From: Streptomyces tendae
GTDB taxonomy: Bacteria; Actinomycetota; Actinomycetes; Streptomycetales; Streptomycetaceae
Direction: 5' to 3'
Length of the DNA stretch: 64,000 bases
NCBI RefSeq assembly: GCF_008632955.1
Contig: NZ_CP043959.1
Coordinates: 5,270,001 to 5,334,000, forward strand
The translations under genes were made by a program, and so were the position numbers. Shown here one piece after another: positions 33,757 to 42,155 of this stretch (within the stretch, counting starts at the first letter, position 1; every line of letters starts with the position of its first letter). The notes under the pieces were generated by a model, which was not told where the DNA came from, did not search any database, and worked only from the letters and a program-made list of their open reading frames with translations.

Positions 33757-33978
33757 GGGCGGCTCCCGGCGTGAGGGCGTACGGCACGCGGGTGGCGCGA
33801 CGTGCGGGGACGGTCGGGCACGGACGGAGGGATCTCCGGCATTCCCGAGCAAAACGTTACGTACGGGAGGGCCTCGCAGGGTGGATCACCGCCGGGGTGG
33901 CGTGGTGGGGGTGAGGCGGCGAACGTGGGGACGACCGGCGCATCGGGGTGTTCGACCGGGGCCGGTACTGTTCGGCGA

Positions 33979-35043
33979 ATGAGCTCGCTTAATCTCGACG
34001 ACTTCACCGATCTGATCGAGCGTCCGGACGGCGGGGTGCGCCGTGACGCGGAGGAGCACCGGGCCCGCCTGGACGTCCCGCCCGGGTCGCTGGGCCGCCT
34101 GGACGACCTCAGTGAGTGGCTGGCGGCGGCGCAGTCCGCGGTGCCGGTGCGGCCGGTCGAACGGCCGCGGGTGGTGCTGTTCGCGGGCGATCACGGCGTC
34201 GCGCAGCTGGACGTCTCCTCACGCGCCGCGGGCACCGCGGTGGAACTGGTGCGGGACGTGCTGGAGGGGGGCCGTCCGGTCTCCGTGCTGGCGCGGCGGC
34301 TGGGCGTGCCGGTGCGGGTGGTCGACATGTCCCTGGACTGCGACCCGGCGTCGCTGCCCGAGGACGTCGTACGCCACCGGGTGCGGCGGGGCAGCGGGCG
34401 GATCGACGTCGAGGACGCGCTGACCCCGGAGGAGGCGGAGGCCGCGTTCCGCGCGGGAATGGCCGTGGCGGACGAGGAGGCCGACTCCGGTACGGATCTG
34501 GTGGTGCTGGGCGACGTCAGTGTCGGCGGCACGACGGCGGCGGGCGTGCTGGTGGCCGCGCTGTGCGGGACGGACGCTTCGGTGGTGACCGGGCGGGGCG
34601 GCCTGGCGATCGACGACCTGGCGTGGATGCGCAAGTGCGCGGCGATCCGGGACGCGTTGCGGCGGGCGCGGCCGGTGCTGGGTGACCAGTTGCGGCTGCT
34701 GGCGACGGTCGGCGGTGCGGACCTCACCGCGATGACGGGGTTCCTGCTGCAGAGCGCCGTGCGGAAGCTGCCGGTGCTGCTGGACGGGGTGGTGACGGCG
34801 GCGTGTGCGCTGGTGGCGCAGCGGGTGGCGTTCCGGGCGCCGGACTGGTGGCTGGCGTCGCACATGAGCGGGGAGCCGGGGCAGGCGAAGGCGCTGGACC
34901 GGATGGCGTTGGAGCCGTTGCTGCCGCAGGGGGTCCGTGTGGGTGAAGGGGCGGGGGCGTTGCTGGCGCTGCCGTTGGTGCAGGCCGCTTCGGCGCTGGC
35001 CGCTGAGTTGCCGGTGCGGGAGGGTGTCGGCAAGGGCGAGTAG
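33979..35043 (+). CDS. cobT: nicotinate-nucleotide--dimethylbenzimidazole phosphoribosyltransferase
   Basis: CobT activates the lower ligand 5,6-dimethylbenzimidazole to alpha-ribazole phosphate for cobalamin assembly. The 354-residue protein has PPGSLGRLDDL, VVLFAGDHGVAQ, GDVSVGGTTAAG and the catalytic glutamate in RVGEGAGALLAL near the C-terminus. Length is standard. The ATG at 33979 is preceded not by a ribosome site but by TACTGT seven bases away, so the message is probably leaderless. The long open frame upstream lacks coding character. A 400-base repeat tract follows the gene. Confidence 0.95.
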   Translation: MSSLNLDDFTDLIERPDGGVRRDAEEHRARLDVPPGSLGRLDDLSEWLAAAQSAVPVRPVERPRVVLFAGDHGVAQLDVSSRAAGTAVELVRDVLEGGRPVSVLARRLGVPVRVVDMSLDCDPASLPEDVVRHRVRRGSGRIDVEDALTPEEAEAAFRAGMAVADEEADSGTDLVVLGDVSVGGTTAAGVLVAALCGTDASVVTGRGGLAIDDLAWMRKCAAIRDALRRARPVLGDQLRLLATVGGADLTAMTGFLLQSAVRKLPVLLDGVVTAACALVAQRVAFRAPDWWLASHMSGEPGQAKALDRMALEPLLPQGVRVGEGAGALLALPLVQAASALAAELPVREGVGKGE

Positions 35044-35047
35044 GGCT

Positions 35048-35148
35048 TGCGCCCTTCGTGACGCGGGGGATGCGCCCTTCCGGGACGCGCGGGGGTGCGC
35101 CCTTCCGGGACGCGCGGGGGTGCGCCCTTCCGGGACGCGGGGGGAGGT
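35048..35148 (+). repeat. tandem repeat, four copies of a ~25-bp unit
   Basis: The core TGCGCCCTTCCGGGACGCG begins at 35048, 35071, 35096 and 35121, so the spacing is 23, 25 and 25 bases; the first copy is degenerate. It follows the cobT stop directly. In one frame it would translate as a repeated peptide, but no start or ribosome site supports that. Confidence 0.85.
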
Positions 35149-35157
35149 ACGCCCCTT

Positions 35158-35178
35158 AGGGGCGCGGGGAACTGCGCG
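35158..35178 (-). repeat. dispersed GCGCAGTTCCCCGCGCCCCT element, inverted copy
   Basis: The bases here are the reverse complement of the element found three times in the adjacent 76-bp tandem repeats and as a perfect inverted pair at 44856-44899. I recall this sequence as very abundant between Streptomyces genes. It may help terminate cobT transcription by pairing with the opposite copies nearby. Confidence 0.8.
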
Positions 35179-35221
35179 GAGGGGGTCCGGGGGCGAAGCC
35201 CCCGAGGGGCAGCGTGGGTTG

Positions 35222-35434
35222 CCCTGCCGTTTCCGCAGTTCCCCGCGCCCCTGGGGGGTGATGGTCCCTCCCCCTGTTTCCGGGCGCGGGTGGCTTTCGC
35301 TGCCGTTTGCGCAGTTCCCCGCGCCCCTGGGGGGTGATGGTCCCTCCCCGTGTTTCTGGGGGCAGGGGGCTTTCGCTGCCGTTTGCGCAGTTCCCCGCGC
35401 CCCTGGGGGTCATGGTCCCTCCCCGTGTTTCTGG
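35222..35434 (+). repeat. three tandem copies of a 76-bp repeat
   Basis: The landmark CAGTTCCCCGCGCCCCTGG occurs at 35236, 35312 and 35388, exactly 76 bases apart. Each unit also holds GATGGTCCCTCCCC and CGTGTTTCTGG-like blocks. The copies differ by a few substitutions, and the third is one base short after CCCCTGGGGG. The third copy ends 14 bases before the stop codon of the convergent membrane-protein gene. Recent duplication is likely, given the near identity. Confidence 0.9.
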
Positions 35435-35447
35435 CCCTGGAAGGGCT

Positions 35448-36209
35448 TCAGTTCGTGCGTTGCAAGGGTTTGGGCGGGTCCGGTTTGCCGCCCAGCCAGT
35501 CCTGCAGTGCCCGAGCCGGGCGAACCCAGCGGCGGTCGTGGTGGTACGCACGCAGGAGCGACTTCGCGCGGGCCCGATGCCGTCGGCGATAGAAGCGTTT
35601 CGCCCAAGGGGAGCCGGGGCGGGCCAGCCGCAGGGAGCCGACGAGCGCCACGAGCGGGATGATCACGCCGAAGACCGCGAGCCGCACCTTCCCCTTGCTC
35701 AGGGCGATCAGCGCGAAGCCGAAGTTGACGGCGATGCCGGTGAGGGCGCCCGCGCGGTTCTGCAGTTCGTCCTGGGAGAGGTCGTTGACACCGAACGGCG
35801 CGAACCCGAACAGCAGCAGCCCCACCAGCGCCGCCGTGAGCGCCACCATCTCCACGCTCTTGCGCCCGGCCTCGGACCAGTACACGTCGTCCAGGTGGAG
35901 GATCAGCGCGAACTCGTCCAGGACCAGTCCCGTACCGACGCCGAAGAGCACCGCGCTGAAGTACGAGCCGAAGCCGTGTCCGCCGCCCGCCACCGAGCCG
36001 AAGCCGCCGATCACGGTGAGGATGACGCCGGGCACCACGTGGTGGATGTGCACCGAGCCCGCGGTGACGTTGCCGAAGGGGCCTTTGCCGGCCCTGATCA
36101 GACGGGTGATGATCCGGGTGATCACGAAGGTGAGGACGAAGGCCGTCAGCGCGAGAAGCAGCGGGAGCTTGCCCGGCTCGATGATGTTCCGCTCCAGCCA
36201 CTGTCCCAT
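35448..36209 (-). CDS. conserved integral membrane protein
   Basis: The 253-residue protein has six or so hydrophobic helices: LPLLLALTAFVLTFVITRII, VVPGVILTVIGGFG, FSAVLFGVGTGLVLDEFALILHL, VALTAALVGLLLFGFAPF, IAVNFGFALIAL and VFGVIIPLVALVGSL. A conserved VHIHHVVPG and LDEFALILHLDDVYWSEAGRKS give several histidines and acids that could bind a metal. The C-terminus is a basic tail. No family function is recognised. It converges with cobT across the repeat tract and diverges from cobS. Confidence 0.82.
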   Translation of the reverse strand: MGQWLERNIIEPGKLPLLLALTAFVLTFVITRIITRLIRAGKGPFGNVTAGSVHIHHVVPGVILTVIGGFGSVAGGGHGFGSYFSAVLFGVGTGLVLDEFALILHLDDVYWSEAGRKSVEMVALTAALVGLLLFGFAPFGVNDLSQDELQNRAGALTGIAVNFGFALIALSKGKVRLAVFGVIIPLVALVGSLRLARPGSPWAKRFYRRRHRARAKSLLRAYHHDRRWVRPARALQDWLGGKPDPPKPLQRTN

Positions 36210-36269
36210 ATGCGCACTTTATCCAGGGGTGCGGGCGGCGCCCTGCTGACCGCCGGGTAATCTGCGCCG

Positions 36270-37061
36270 GTGCCCGCGCCCTCTTCCGCCTCCCCCGCCG
36301 ACGGACTCCGTTTCGCCTTCGGCACCCTCACCGTCCTCCCGGCCGGGCTCACCCGCTGGGACCGTGCGGCCGCGCGGGCCGGCATGCTCTGCGCGCCCGT
36401 GGTCGGCCTGGTGGTGGGCGTGGTGGCCGCCGGGACGGGGCTGGTGCTGCTGCTCCTCGGCGCGGGCCCGCCGCTCGCCGCCGTGGCCTCCGTCGCCGTG
36501 CCCGCCGCGCTGACCCGGGGCCTGCACCTGGACGGGCTGGCCGACACCGCGGACGGGCTGGGCAGCGGCAAGCCCGCCGAGGACGCCCTGCGCGTCATGA
36601 AACAGTCGGACGTCGGGCCGTTCGGGGTGCTCACGCTGGTCCTCGTGCTGCTGGCCCAGGTGGCCGCGCTGACGCAGGCGTACGGCGGTTCCTGGGCGCG
36701 GGGCGCGCTGGCCGCCGTGGTGTCGGCCGTCGCGGCGCGGCTCGCCCTCACCCTGGCCGCGCGCCCCGGCGTGCCGCCCGCCCGGCCGGAGGGGCTGGGC
36801 GCGGCGGTCGCGGGGGTGGTGCCGGTGCGGGGCGCGGCGGTCGCCGTGCTCCTGGTCACCGGGGTGCTCGTCGGCGCCGGCGCGGCCCTGGGGGCCCTCG
36901 ACGCGCTGCGCGCCGGGCTCGCGGTGCTGGTGGCGGCCGGCGCCGCGGAACTGCTGCTGCGCCACTGCGTACGGCGGTTCGGCGGGGTGACCGGTGACGT
37001 GTTCGGCGGGCTCGCGGAGACGGCGGCGACGACCGCGCTGGTCGTCCTGTCACTGGGCTGA
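36270..37061 (+). CDS. cobS: adenosylcobinamide-GDP ribazoletransferase (cobalamin synthase)
   Basis: CobS joins adenosylcobinamide-GDP and alpha-ribazole at the membrane, the last step of cobalamin synthesis. The 263-residue protein starts at the GTG at 36270, with TAATCT six bases earlier suggesting a leaderless message. It has RFAFGTLTVLP at the N-terminus, the metal-binding LHLDGLADTADGLGSG, and VMKQSDVGPFGVL. Seven hydrophobic segments follow. With the cobU fusion and cobT it completes the nucleotide-loop branch in this window. Confidence 0.93.
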   Translation: MPAPSSASPADGLRFAFGTLTVLPAGLTRWDRAAARAGMLCAPVVGLVVGVVAAGTGLVLLLLGAGPPLAAVASVAVPAALTRGLHLDGLADTADGLGSGKPAEDALRVMKQSDVGPFGVLTLVLVLLAQVAALTQAYGGSWARGALAAVVSAVAARLALTLAARPGVPPARPEGLGAAVAGVVPVRGAAVAVLLVTGVLVGAGAALGALDALRAGLAVLVAAGAAELLLRHCVRRFGGVTGDVFGGLAETAATTALVVLSLG

Positions 37062-37144
37062 AACGATCTCCCTCGTCCCCTGTGGAGGGCGTGCGGGGCG
37101 CCGCTAGCCTGTGGGTCGAACCGGCGAGCGAACGGGGGACGTCG

Positions 37145-37750
37145 ATGTCGGCACCGCGTCGTGCCATGGCCTGGGTGATCGACTTCGCGCTGGTGGTGAG
37201 CGTCGCCTCACTGCTGGCGGTGCTCACCTTCAACCGGATGTCCGCCCTGGTGACGGACGTGCCCGAACTGGCCGCGCGCGGCGGCTTCGATCTGCTCACC
37301 TCGCGCGGTGACGTGCTCGGCGCCTCCGGCACCCTCGGCACGTCCCTGTGGGACAGGTCGGTCGGCTACGTCCAGCAGGCGTTCGTGCTGCTGGCCATGG
37401 CCGCGTACCTCTACCAGTGGGCGTGCCTCGCCCTCGCCGGGCGGACCCTCGGCAAGGCCCTGACCGGCCTGAAGGTCACCCCGCGCACGCCCCGGCGGGC
37501 GGCGCTGCGCGCGGCGGTGACCACGGCCACCGACGTCGTCGTCTACGCGGTGGCCTGCGTGCTGCTGGTGGAGGGCGAGATCCTGCTGTCGGTGCTGGTG
37601 TGGCTGGCCGCGGTGGCGCTGTTCCTGCTGAACGCGCTGCCGGTGCTGGGCTCCCGGCGGCGCTCGCTCGCCGACCGGGTGGCCGGCACCTCGGTGACCG
37701 CGGTGCGGCTCAGCATGCCTGCCGCCATGAGCCGAGTTCGTACTTCTTGA
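37145..37750 (+). CDS. RDD-family membrane protein
   Basis: A 201-residue protein with three to four helices. The RDD hallmark sits near the N-terminus as MAWVIDFALVVSVASLLAVL (the second R replaced), followed by GRTLGKALTGLKV, the conserved amphipathic loop. The ATG at 37145 has GGGGG eight bases upstream. RDD proteins are found in transport and stress contexts but their role is unsettled. The 3' end overlaps the end of the convergent glycosidase-like gene by 41 bases. Confidence 0.82.
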   Translation: MSAPRRAMAWVIDFALVVSVASLLAVLTFNRMSALVTDVPELAARGGFDLLTSRGDVLGASGTLGTSLWDRSVGYVQQAFVLLAMAAYLYQWACLALAGRTLGKALTGLKVTPRTPRRAALRAAVTTATDVVVYAVACVLLVEGEILLSVLVWLAAVALFLLNALPVLGSRRRSLADRVAGTSVTAVRLSMPAAMSRVRTS

Positions 37751-38516
37751 GCAGCGAACTCAGTTTCAGGCGGCGGGAGTCGGCGCAGAAGCGGGCGGTG
37801 GGCAGCTCGTACTCGGCGTGGAGGACGGCCTTGCCCGCCTCGACGAACGGGGTGAGCTCGTCGCACTCGCCGTACTGGGCGCACTGTTCGTTGACCGCGA
37901 AGTCGAAGTCGTCGACCAGCTCCGGGATCTGGTCCAGGTCGTTCTTCAGGCCGACGGCCATGCCGCGCTCGTGCGCCAGCCGGGCGATCAGCCGGTTGTA
38001 GCGGAGCTGGTCGGCGGCGGTGAGCGGGAAGCCGGTGCGGTTGCGGTAGCCGTCCATGTTGTCCGGCTCGACGGCGTCGAAGCCCTTGTCCCGGCACATG
38101 TCGAGGCGCTCGGCCATCAGCGGCTCCAGCACGTCGGTACGGCGGATGTCGAGCCAGCGCTCGCCCTCCCAGCCGTTGCCCCGGCCGATCACGGACTCCG
38201 GGAAGTCGCCGGCGTCCGGACGGAAGTCCTCCCAGGCCCCGGTGGACAGGTAGCAGATGACCTTGCGGCCGTCACGGTGCAGCGCGTCGACGGTCTCCTT
38301 CGAGTGGTGGAAGCCGTCGATGTCGTACACGGGGACGTCGACGGAGGTGTCGAGTCGCCCGGTGAGCTGCCACTGCCAATCGACACCCGGCCGCGGCTGC
38401 CAGCGCCCGTCCGACGGTCCCGGGGACGGCCTCGCGTCCGCCCCCGAACCCTTGCCGCACCCCGCCAGCACCAGGACCAGGGCCAGCAGGCCGGCCACTG
38501 CGCACACTCGTCTCAC
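37710..38516 (-). CDS. lipoprotein of the GH114 (endo-alpha-1,4-polygalactosaminidase-like) family
   Basis: The 268-residue precursor starts at a GTG, with a signal helix and lipobox LAGC (cysteine residue about 20). The mature part is a TIM-barrel of the GH114/TM1410 type: WQWQLTGRLDTSVDVPVYDIDGF, VICYLSTGAWEDFRPDAGDFP, FDAVEPDNMDGYRNRTGFPLT, AVGLKNDL and FAVNEQCAQYGEC. The Asp/Glu at VYDID and EPDN are likely catalytic. The usual substrate is polymeric galactosamine in exopolysaccharide. Its last 41 bases overlap the end of the RDD gene, tail to tail. Confidence 0.88.
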   Translation of the reverse strand: MRRVCAVAGLLALVLVLAGCGKGSGADARPSPGPSDGRWQPRPGVDWQWQLTGRLDTSVDVPVYDIDGFHHSKETVDALHRDGRKVICYLSTGAWEDFRPDAGDFPESVIGRGNGWEGERWLDIRRTDVLEPLMAERLDMCRDKGFDAVEPDNMDGYRNRTGFPLTAADQLRYNRLIARLAHERGMAVGLKNDLDQIPELVDDFDFAVNEQCAQYGECDELTPFVEAGKAVLHAEYELPTARFCADSRRLKLSSLLKKYELGSWRQAC

Positions 38517-38939
38517 TCAACGCTCCCCAGACACTCGTGCCGCCGTACCCGGACGACACGGCAACACCCCATGATCACCCGCCCCGTCCCCCCGGGCACA
38601 CGAACCGGCCACCGCCCGCGGCACCCGCCGCCCGGCCCGGACGCGGCACGCCGGGGCAGCCCGCGGACGGCACGGGTGGGCGCGCCTCGGTCCCTGCCGG
38701 GCGGGTGTGTGCCCGGCGTGGCATCGGCCGCACCGGGGCGGGGCACCCGGCGTGGGGCCCGGTGCACCGGCCATGAGCGCGGGCGCGTACGCGCGTAGGC
38801 TCGGGGCGAGTGTTCGCCGTACCGGGGAGGCCCCGACGGGATCGCACCCGGACGTCACGATTAGGGTCGGCTGCCGGGCCCGGTCGACCCACACCTTTCG
38901 GCCACTGCAACTTCACATCGGAAGCGAGAACTCACCACC
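38517..38939. other. divergent intergenic region
   Basis: A 423-base gap between the GH114 lipoprotein and pepA starts, so it must hold both promoters. The open frames are Pro/Arg/Gly-rich and lack ribosome sites. A -10-like TAGGGT lies at 38862-38867, 73 bases before pepA. No repeat or strong palindrome is seen. Confidence 0.4.
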
Positions 38940-40478
38940 GTGACTGCTCTGACTCTCAGCACCGCCGCGGTCGCCGGCCTGCGCGCCGACGCGATCGTGA
39001 TCGGTGTCGCCAAGGGCTCCGCGTCCAAGCCGGGGGGACCCGTCGTCGCCCCGGGCGCCGAGGCCGTGGACCAGGCGTACGACGGCAATCTGGCCGGTGT
39101 CCTGGAGACCCTCGGCGCGTCCGGTGCCGAGGGCGAGGTGACCAAGGTCCCCGCACCGGCCGGCTTCAAGGCGCCGCTCGTGGTGGCGGTCGGCCTCGGC
39201 GCCCAGCCCGGCAAGGACTCCGGTTACGCCGCCGAGGCGCTGCGCAGGGCGGCCGGCGCCGCCGCCCGCGCCCTCACCGGCACGAAGAAGGCCGCGTTCG
39301 CGCTGCCCCTCACGGACGCCGCCGACGCCGGCGCGGTCGCGGAGGGTGTGCTGCTCGGCGCGTACTCCTTCGACGCCTACAAGGACCAGGGCGACGCGAA
39401 GAACGGCAAGAACGGCAAGGCCCCGCTCGCCGAGGCGGCGCTGCTCGGCGGCAAGCCCCGGGACAAGGCGTACAAGGCGGCCGTCGAGCGCGCCGTCGCC
39501 GTGTCGGAGGAGCTCAACCGCGCCCGTGACCTGGTCAACACCCCGCCGAACGACCTCAATCCCGAGGCGTTCGCGGCGATCGCCCAGGCGGCCGCCAAGG
39601 AGCACGGCATCAAGGTGCAGGTGCTCGACGAGAAGGCCCTCGTCAAGGGCGGCTACGGCGGCATCCTCGGCGTCGGCGCCGGCTCGGCGTCCGGCCCGCG
39701 CCTGGTGAAGCTGTCGTACACCTCGTCCAAGGCGAAGAAGCACCTCGCCCTGGTCGGCAAGGGCATCACCTACGACTCGGGCGGCATCTCGCTGAAGCCG
39801 GCCGGTCACAACGAGACGATGAAGTGCGACATGAGCGGCGCCGCCGCCGTGTTCGCCGCGGTCGTCGCCGCCGCCCGCCTGGGCCTCGAGGTCAACGTCA
39901 CCGGCTGGCTGGCGCTGGCCGAGAACATGCCCTCCGGTTCCGCGACCCGCCCGGGTGACGTGCTGCGCATGTTCAGCGGCAAGACGGTGGAGGTGCTCAA
40001 CACCGACGCCGAGGGCCGGCTGGTCCTCGCGGACGCCCTGTGGGCCGCCTCGCAGGAGAAGCCGGACGCCATCGTGGACGTGGCGACCCTGACCGGCGCC
40101 ATGATGCTGGCGCTGGGCAGCCGCACCTTCGGCATCATGGCCAACGACGACGACTTCCGCGCCGTCGTGCACGAGGCCGCCGAGGAGGCGGGCGAGCCGG
40201 CCTGGCCGATGCCGCTGCCGGACCACTTGCGCAAGGGCATGGAGTCGGCGACCGCCGACATCGCCAACATGGGTGAGCGGATGGGCGGCGGCCTGGTCGC
40301 CGGCCTGTTCCTGCGCGAGTTCGTCGGCGAGGGCATCACCTGGGCCCACCTCGACATCGCGGGCCCGGCCTTCAACGAGGGCGGCCCCTTCGGCTACACC
40401 CCCAAGGGCGGTACCGGCTCCGCCGTGCGCACGCTGGTGCGGCTGGCGGAGCGCGCGGCCGACGGCGAGCTGAGCTGA
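38940..40478 (+). CDS. pepA: leucyl aminopeptidase (M17)
   Basis: The enzyme removes N-terminal residues from peptides using two zinc ions. The 512-residue protein has a variable N-terminal domain (1 to about 190) and an M17 catalytic domain: LVNTPPNDLNPE, VGKGITYDSGGISLKP, the metal/catalytic KCDMSGAAAVF, and NTDAEGRLVLADALW, the family signature. The GTG at 38940 is preceded by a weak GAAGCGAGAA. Cytoplasmic hexamer by family. It precedes lpdA by about 230 bases on the same strand. Confidence 0.95.
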   Translation: MTALTLSTAAVAGLRADAIVIGVAKGSASKPGGPVVAPGAEAVDQAYDGNLAGVLETLGASGAEGEVTKVPAPAGFKAPLVVAVGLGAQPGKDSGYAAEALRRAAGAAARALTGTKKAAFALPLTDAADAGAVAEGVLLGAYSFDAYKDQGDAKNGKNGKAPLAEAALLGGKPRDKAYKAAVERAVAVSEELNRARDLVNTPPNDLNPEAFAAIAQAAAKEHGIKVQVLDEKALVKGGYGGILGVGAGSASGPRLVKLSYTSSKAKKHLALVGKGITYDSGGISLKPAGHNETMKCDMSGAAAVFAAVVAAARLGLEVNVTGWLALAENMPSGSATRPGDVLRMFSGKTVEVLNTDAEGRLVLADALWAASQEKPDAIVDVATLTGAMMLALGSRTFGIMANDDDFRAVVHEAAEEAGEPAWPMPLPDHLRKGMESATADIANMGERMGGGLVAGLFLREFVGEGITWAHLDIAGPAFNEGGPFGYTPKGGTGSAVRTLVRLAERAADGELS

Positions 40479-40705
40479 CGCATCCTCGGGTGACGGGCCT
40501 CGCACGCGGGTAGGGCGAGGCCCCGTCACCGGGACGTGGGACGTCTCACACCACGGCCCGGCGTCTCGTACGGCCCCGACAAGTGCGAGGATAGGGCTCG
40601 GCAGGACAGGGCCCCACTGAAGGGCCGAGAACAAAGAGCGGCCGGACACCAGCCGCCGACCGGTCACTGGAGACCGGCGTGGCGCACATGCATGGAGGAC
40701 GTGAC

Positions 40706-42094
40706 GTGGCGAACGACGCCAGCACCGTTTTCGACCTAGTGATCCTCGGCGGTGGCAGCGGTGGGTACGCCGCGGCCCTGCGCGGGGCGCAGCTGGGCCT
40801 GGACGTCGCCCTGATCGAGAAGGGCAAGGTCGGCGGTACCTGCCTGCACAACGGCTGCATCCCCACGAAGGCCCTGCTGCACGCGGGCGAGATCGCCGAC
40901 CAGGCCCGCGAGAGCGAGCAGTTCGGTGTGAAGGCCACCTTCGAGGGCATCGACATCGCGGCCGTCCACAAGTACAAGGACGACGTCATCGCCGGCCTGT
41001 ACAAGGGTCTTCAGGGGCTGATCGCCTCGCGCAAGATCACCTACATCGAGGGCGAGGGCCGGCTGTCCTCCCCCACCTCCGTCGACGTCGGCGGTCAGCG
41101 TGTGCAGGGCCGCCACGTCCTGCTGGCGACCGGCTCCGTGCCGAAGTCGCTGCCGGGCCTGGACATCGACGGCAACCGGATCATCTCCTCCGACCACGCC
41201 CTGGTCCTGGACCGCGTGCCGAAGTCCGCGATCGTCCTGGGCGGCGGCGTCATCGGGGTCGAGTTCGCGTCCGCGTGGAAGTCCTTCGGCACCGACGTCA
41301 CCGTCATCGAGGGCATGAAGCACCTCGTCCCGGTCGAGGACGAGAACAGCTCGAAGCTCCTCGAGCGTGCCTTCCGCAAGCGCGGCATCAAGTTCAACCT
41401 GGGCACCTTCTTCGAGAAGGCCGAGTACACCCAGGACGGCGTCAAGGTCACCCTGGCGGACGGCAAGGAGTTCGAGGCCGAGGTCCTGCTCGTCGCCGTC
41501 GGCCGCGGCCCGGTCTCGCAGGGCCTGGGCTACGAGGAGGCCGGGGTCGCCATGGACCGCGGCTACGTCCTGGTCGACGAGTACATGCGCACCAACGTCC
41601 CGACGATCTCGGCCGTCGGTGACCTCGTCCCGACGCTCCAGCTCGCGCACGTGGGCTTCGCCGAGGGCATCCTGGTGGCGGAGCGTCTGGCCGGTCTGAA
41701 GACCGTCCCGATCGACTACGACGGTGTCCCGCGGGTGACGTACTGCCACCCCGAGGTCGCCTCCGTCGGCATCACCGAGGCCAAGGCCAAGGAGATCTAC
41801 GGTGCGGACAAGGTCGTCGCCCTGAAGTACAACCTCGCGGGCAACGGCAAGAGCAAGATCCTGAAGACCGCGGGCGAGATCAAGCTCGTCCAGGTCAAGG
41901 ACGGTGCGGTGGTCGGCGTCCACATGGTCGGCGACCGTATGGGTGAGCAGGTCGGCGAGGCCCAGCTGATCTACAACTGGGAGGCGCTGCCGGCCGAGGT
42001 GGCCCAGCTCGTGCACGCCCACCCGACGCAGAACGAGGCGCTCGGCGAGGCCCACCTGGCCCTGGCCGGCAAGCCCCTCCACTCCCACGACTGA
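40706..42094 (+). CDS. lpdA: dihydrolipoamide dehydrogenase (E3)
   Basis: E3 re-oxidises dihydrolipoyl groups of the 2-oxoacid dehydrogenase complexes, reducing NAD. From the GTG at 40706 (GGAGG seven bases upstream) the protein has 462 residues. It shows the FAD motif VILGGGSGGYAAALRGAQLG, the redox disulfide GGTCLHNGCIPTKALL, the NAD motif VLGGGVIGVEFASAW, and the C-terminal active-site HAHPTQNEALGEA. It lies 61 bases before the E2 gene, so the two form an operon. The nine codons upstream in frame are non-native. Confidence 0.96.
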   Translation: MANDASTVFDLVILGGGSGGYAAALRGAQLGLDVALIEKGKVGGTCLHNGCIPTKALLHAGEIADQARESEQFGVKATFEGIDIAAVHKYKDDVIAGLYKGLQGLIASRKITYIEGEGRLSSPTSVDVGGQRVQGRHVLLATGSVPKSLPGLDIDGNRIISSDHALVLDRVPKSAIVLGGGVIGVEFASAWKSFGTDVTVIEGMKHLVPVEDENSSKLLERAFRKRGIKFNLGTFFEKAEYTQDGVKVTLADGKEFEAEVLLVAVGRGPVSQGLGYEEAGVAMDRGYVLVDEYMRTNVPTISAVGDLVPTLQLAHVGFAEGILVAERLAGLKTVPIDYDGVPRVTYCHPEVASVGITEAKAKEIYGADKVVALKYNLAGNGKSKILKTAGEIKLVQVKDGAVVGVHMVGDRMGEQVGEAQLIYNWEALPAEVAQLVHAHPTQNEALGEAHLALAGKPLHSHD

Positions 42095-42155
42095 CGCCCT
42101 CAGTCACCGGGCGCGACGACACAGACTTCCGCACTTCTAAGGAGCAACCGAAACC

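Noticed and set aside
35048..35434. possible CRISPR array
   Set aside because: The repeats are contiguous tandem units with no unique spacers, and no cas gene is near.
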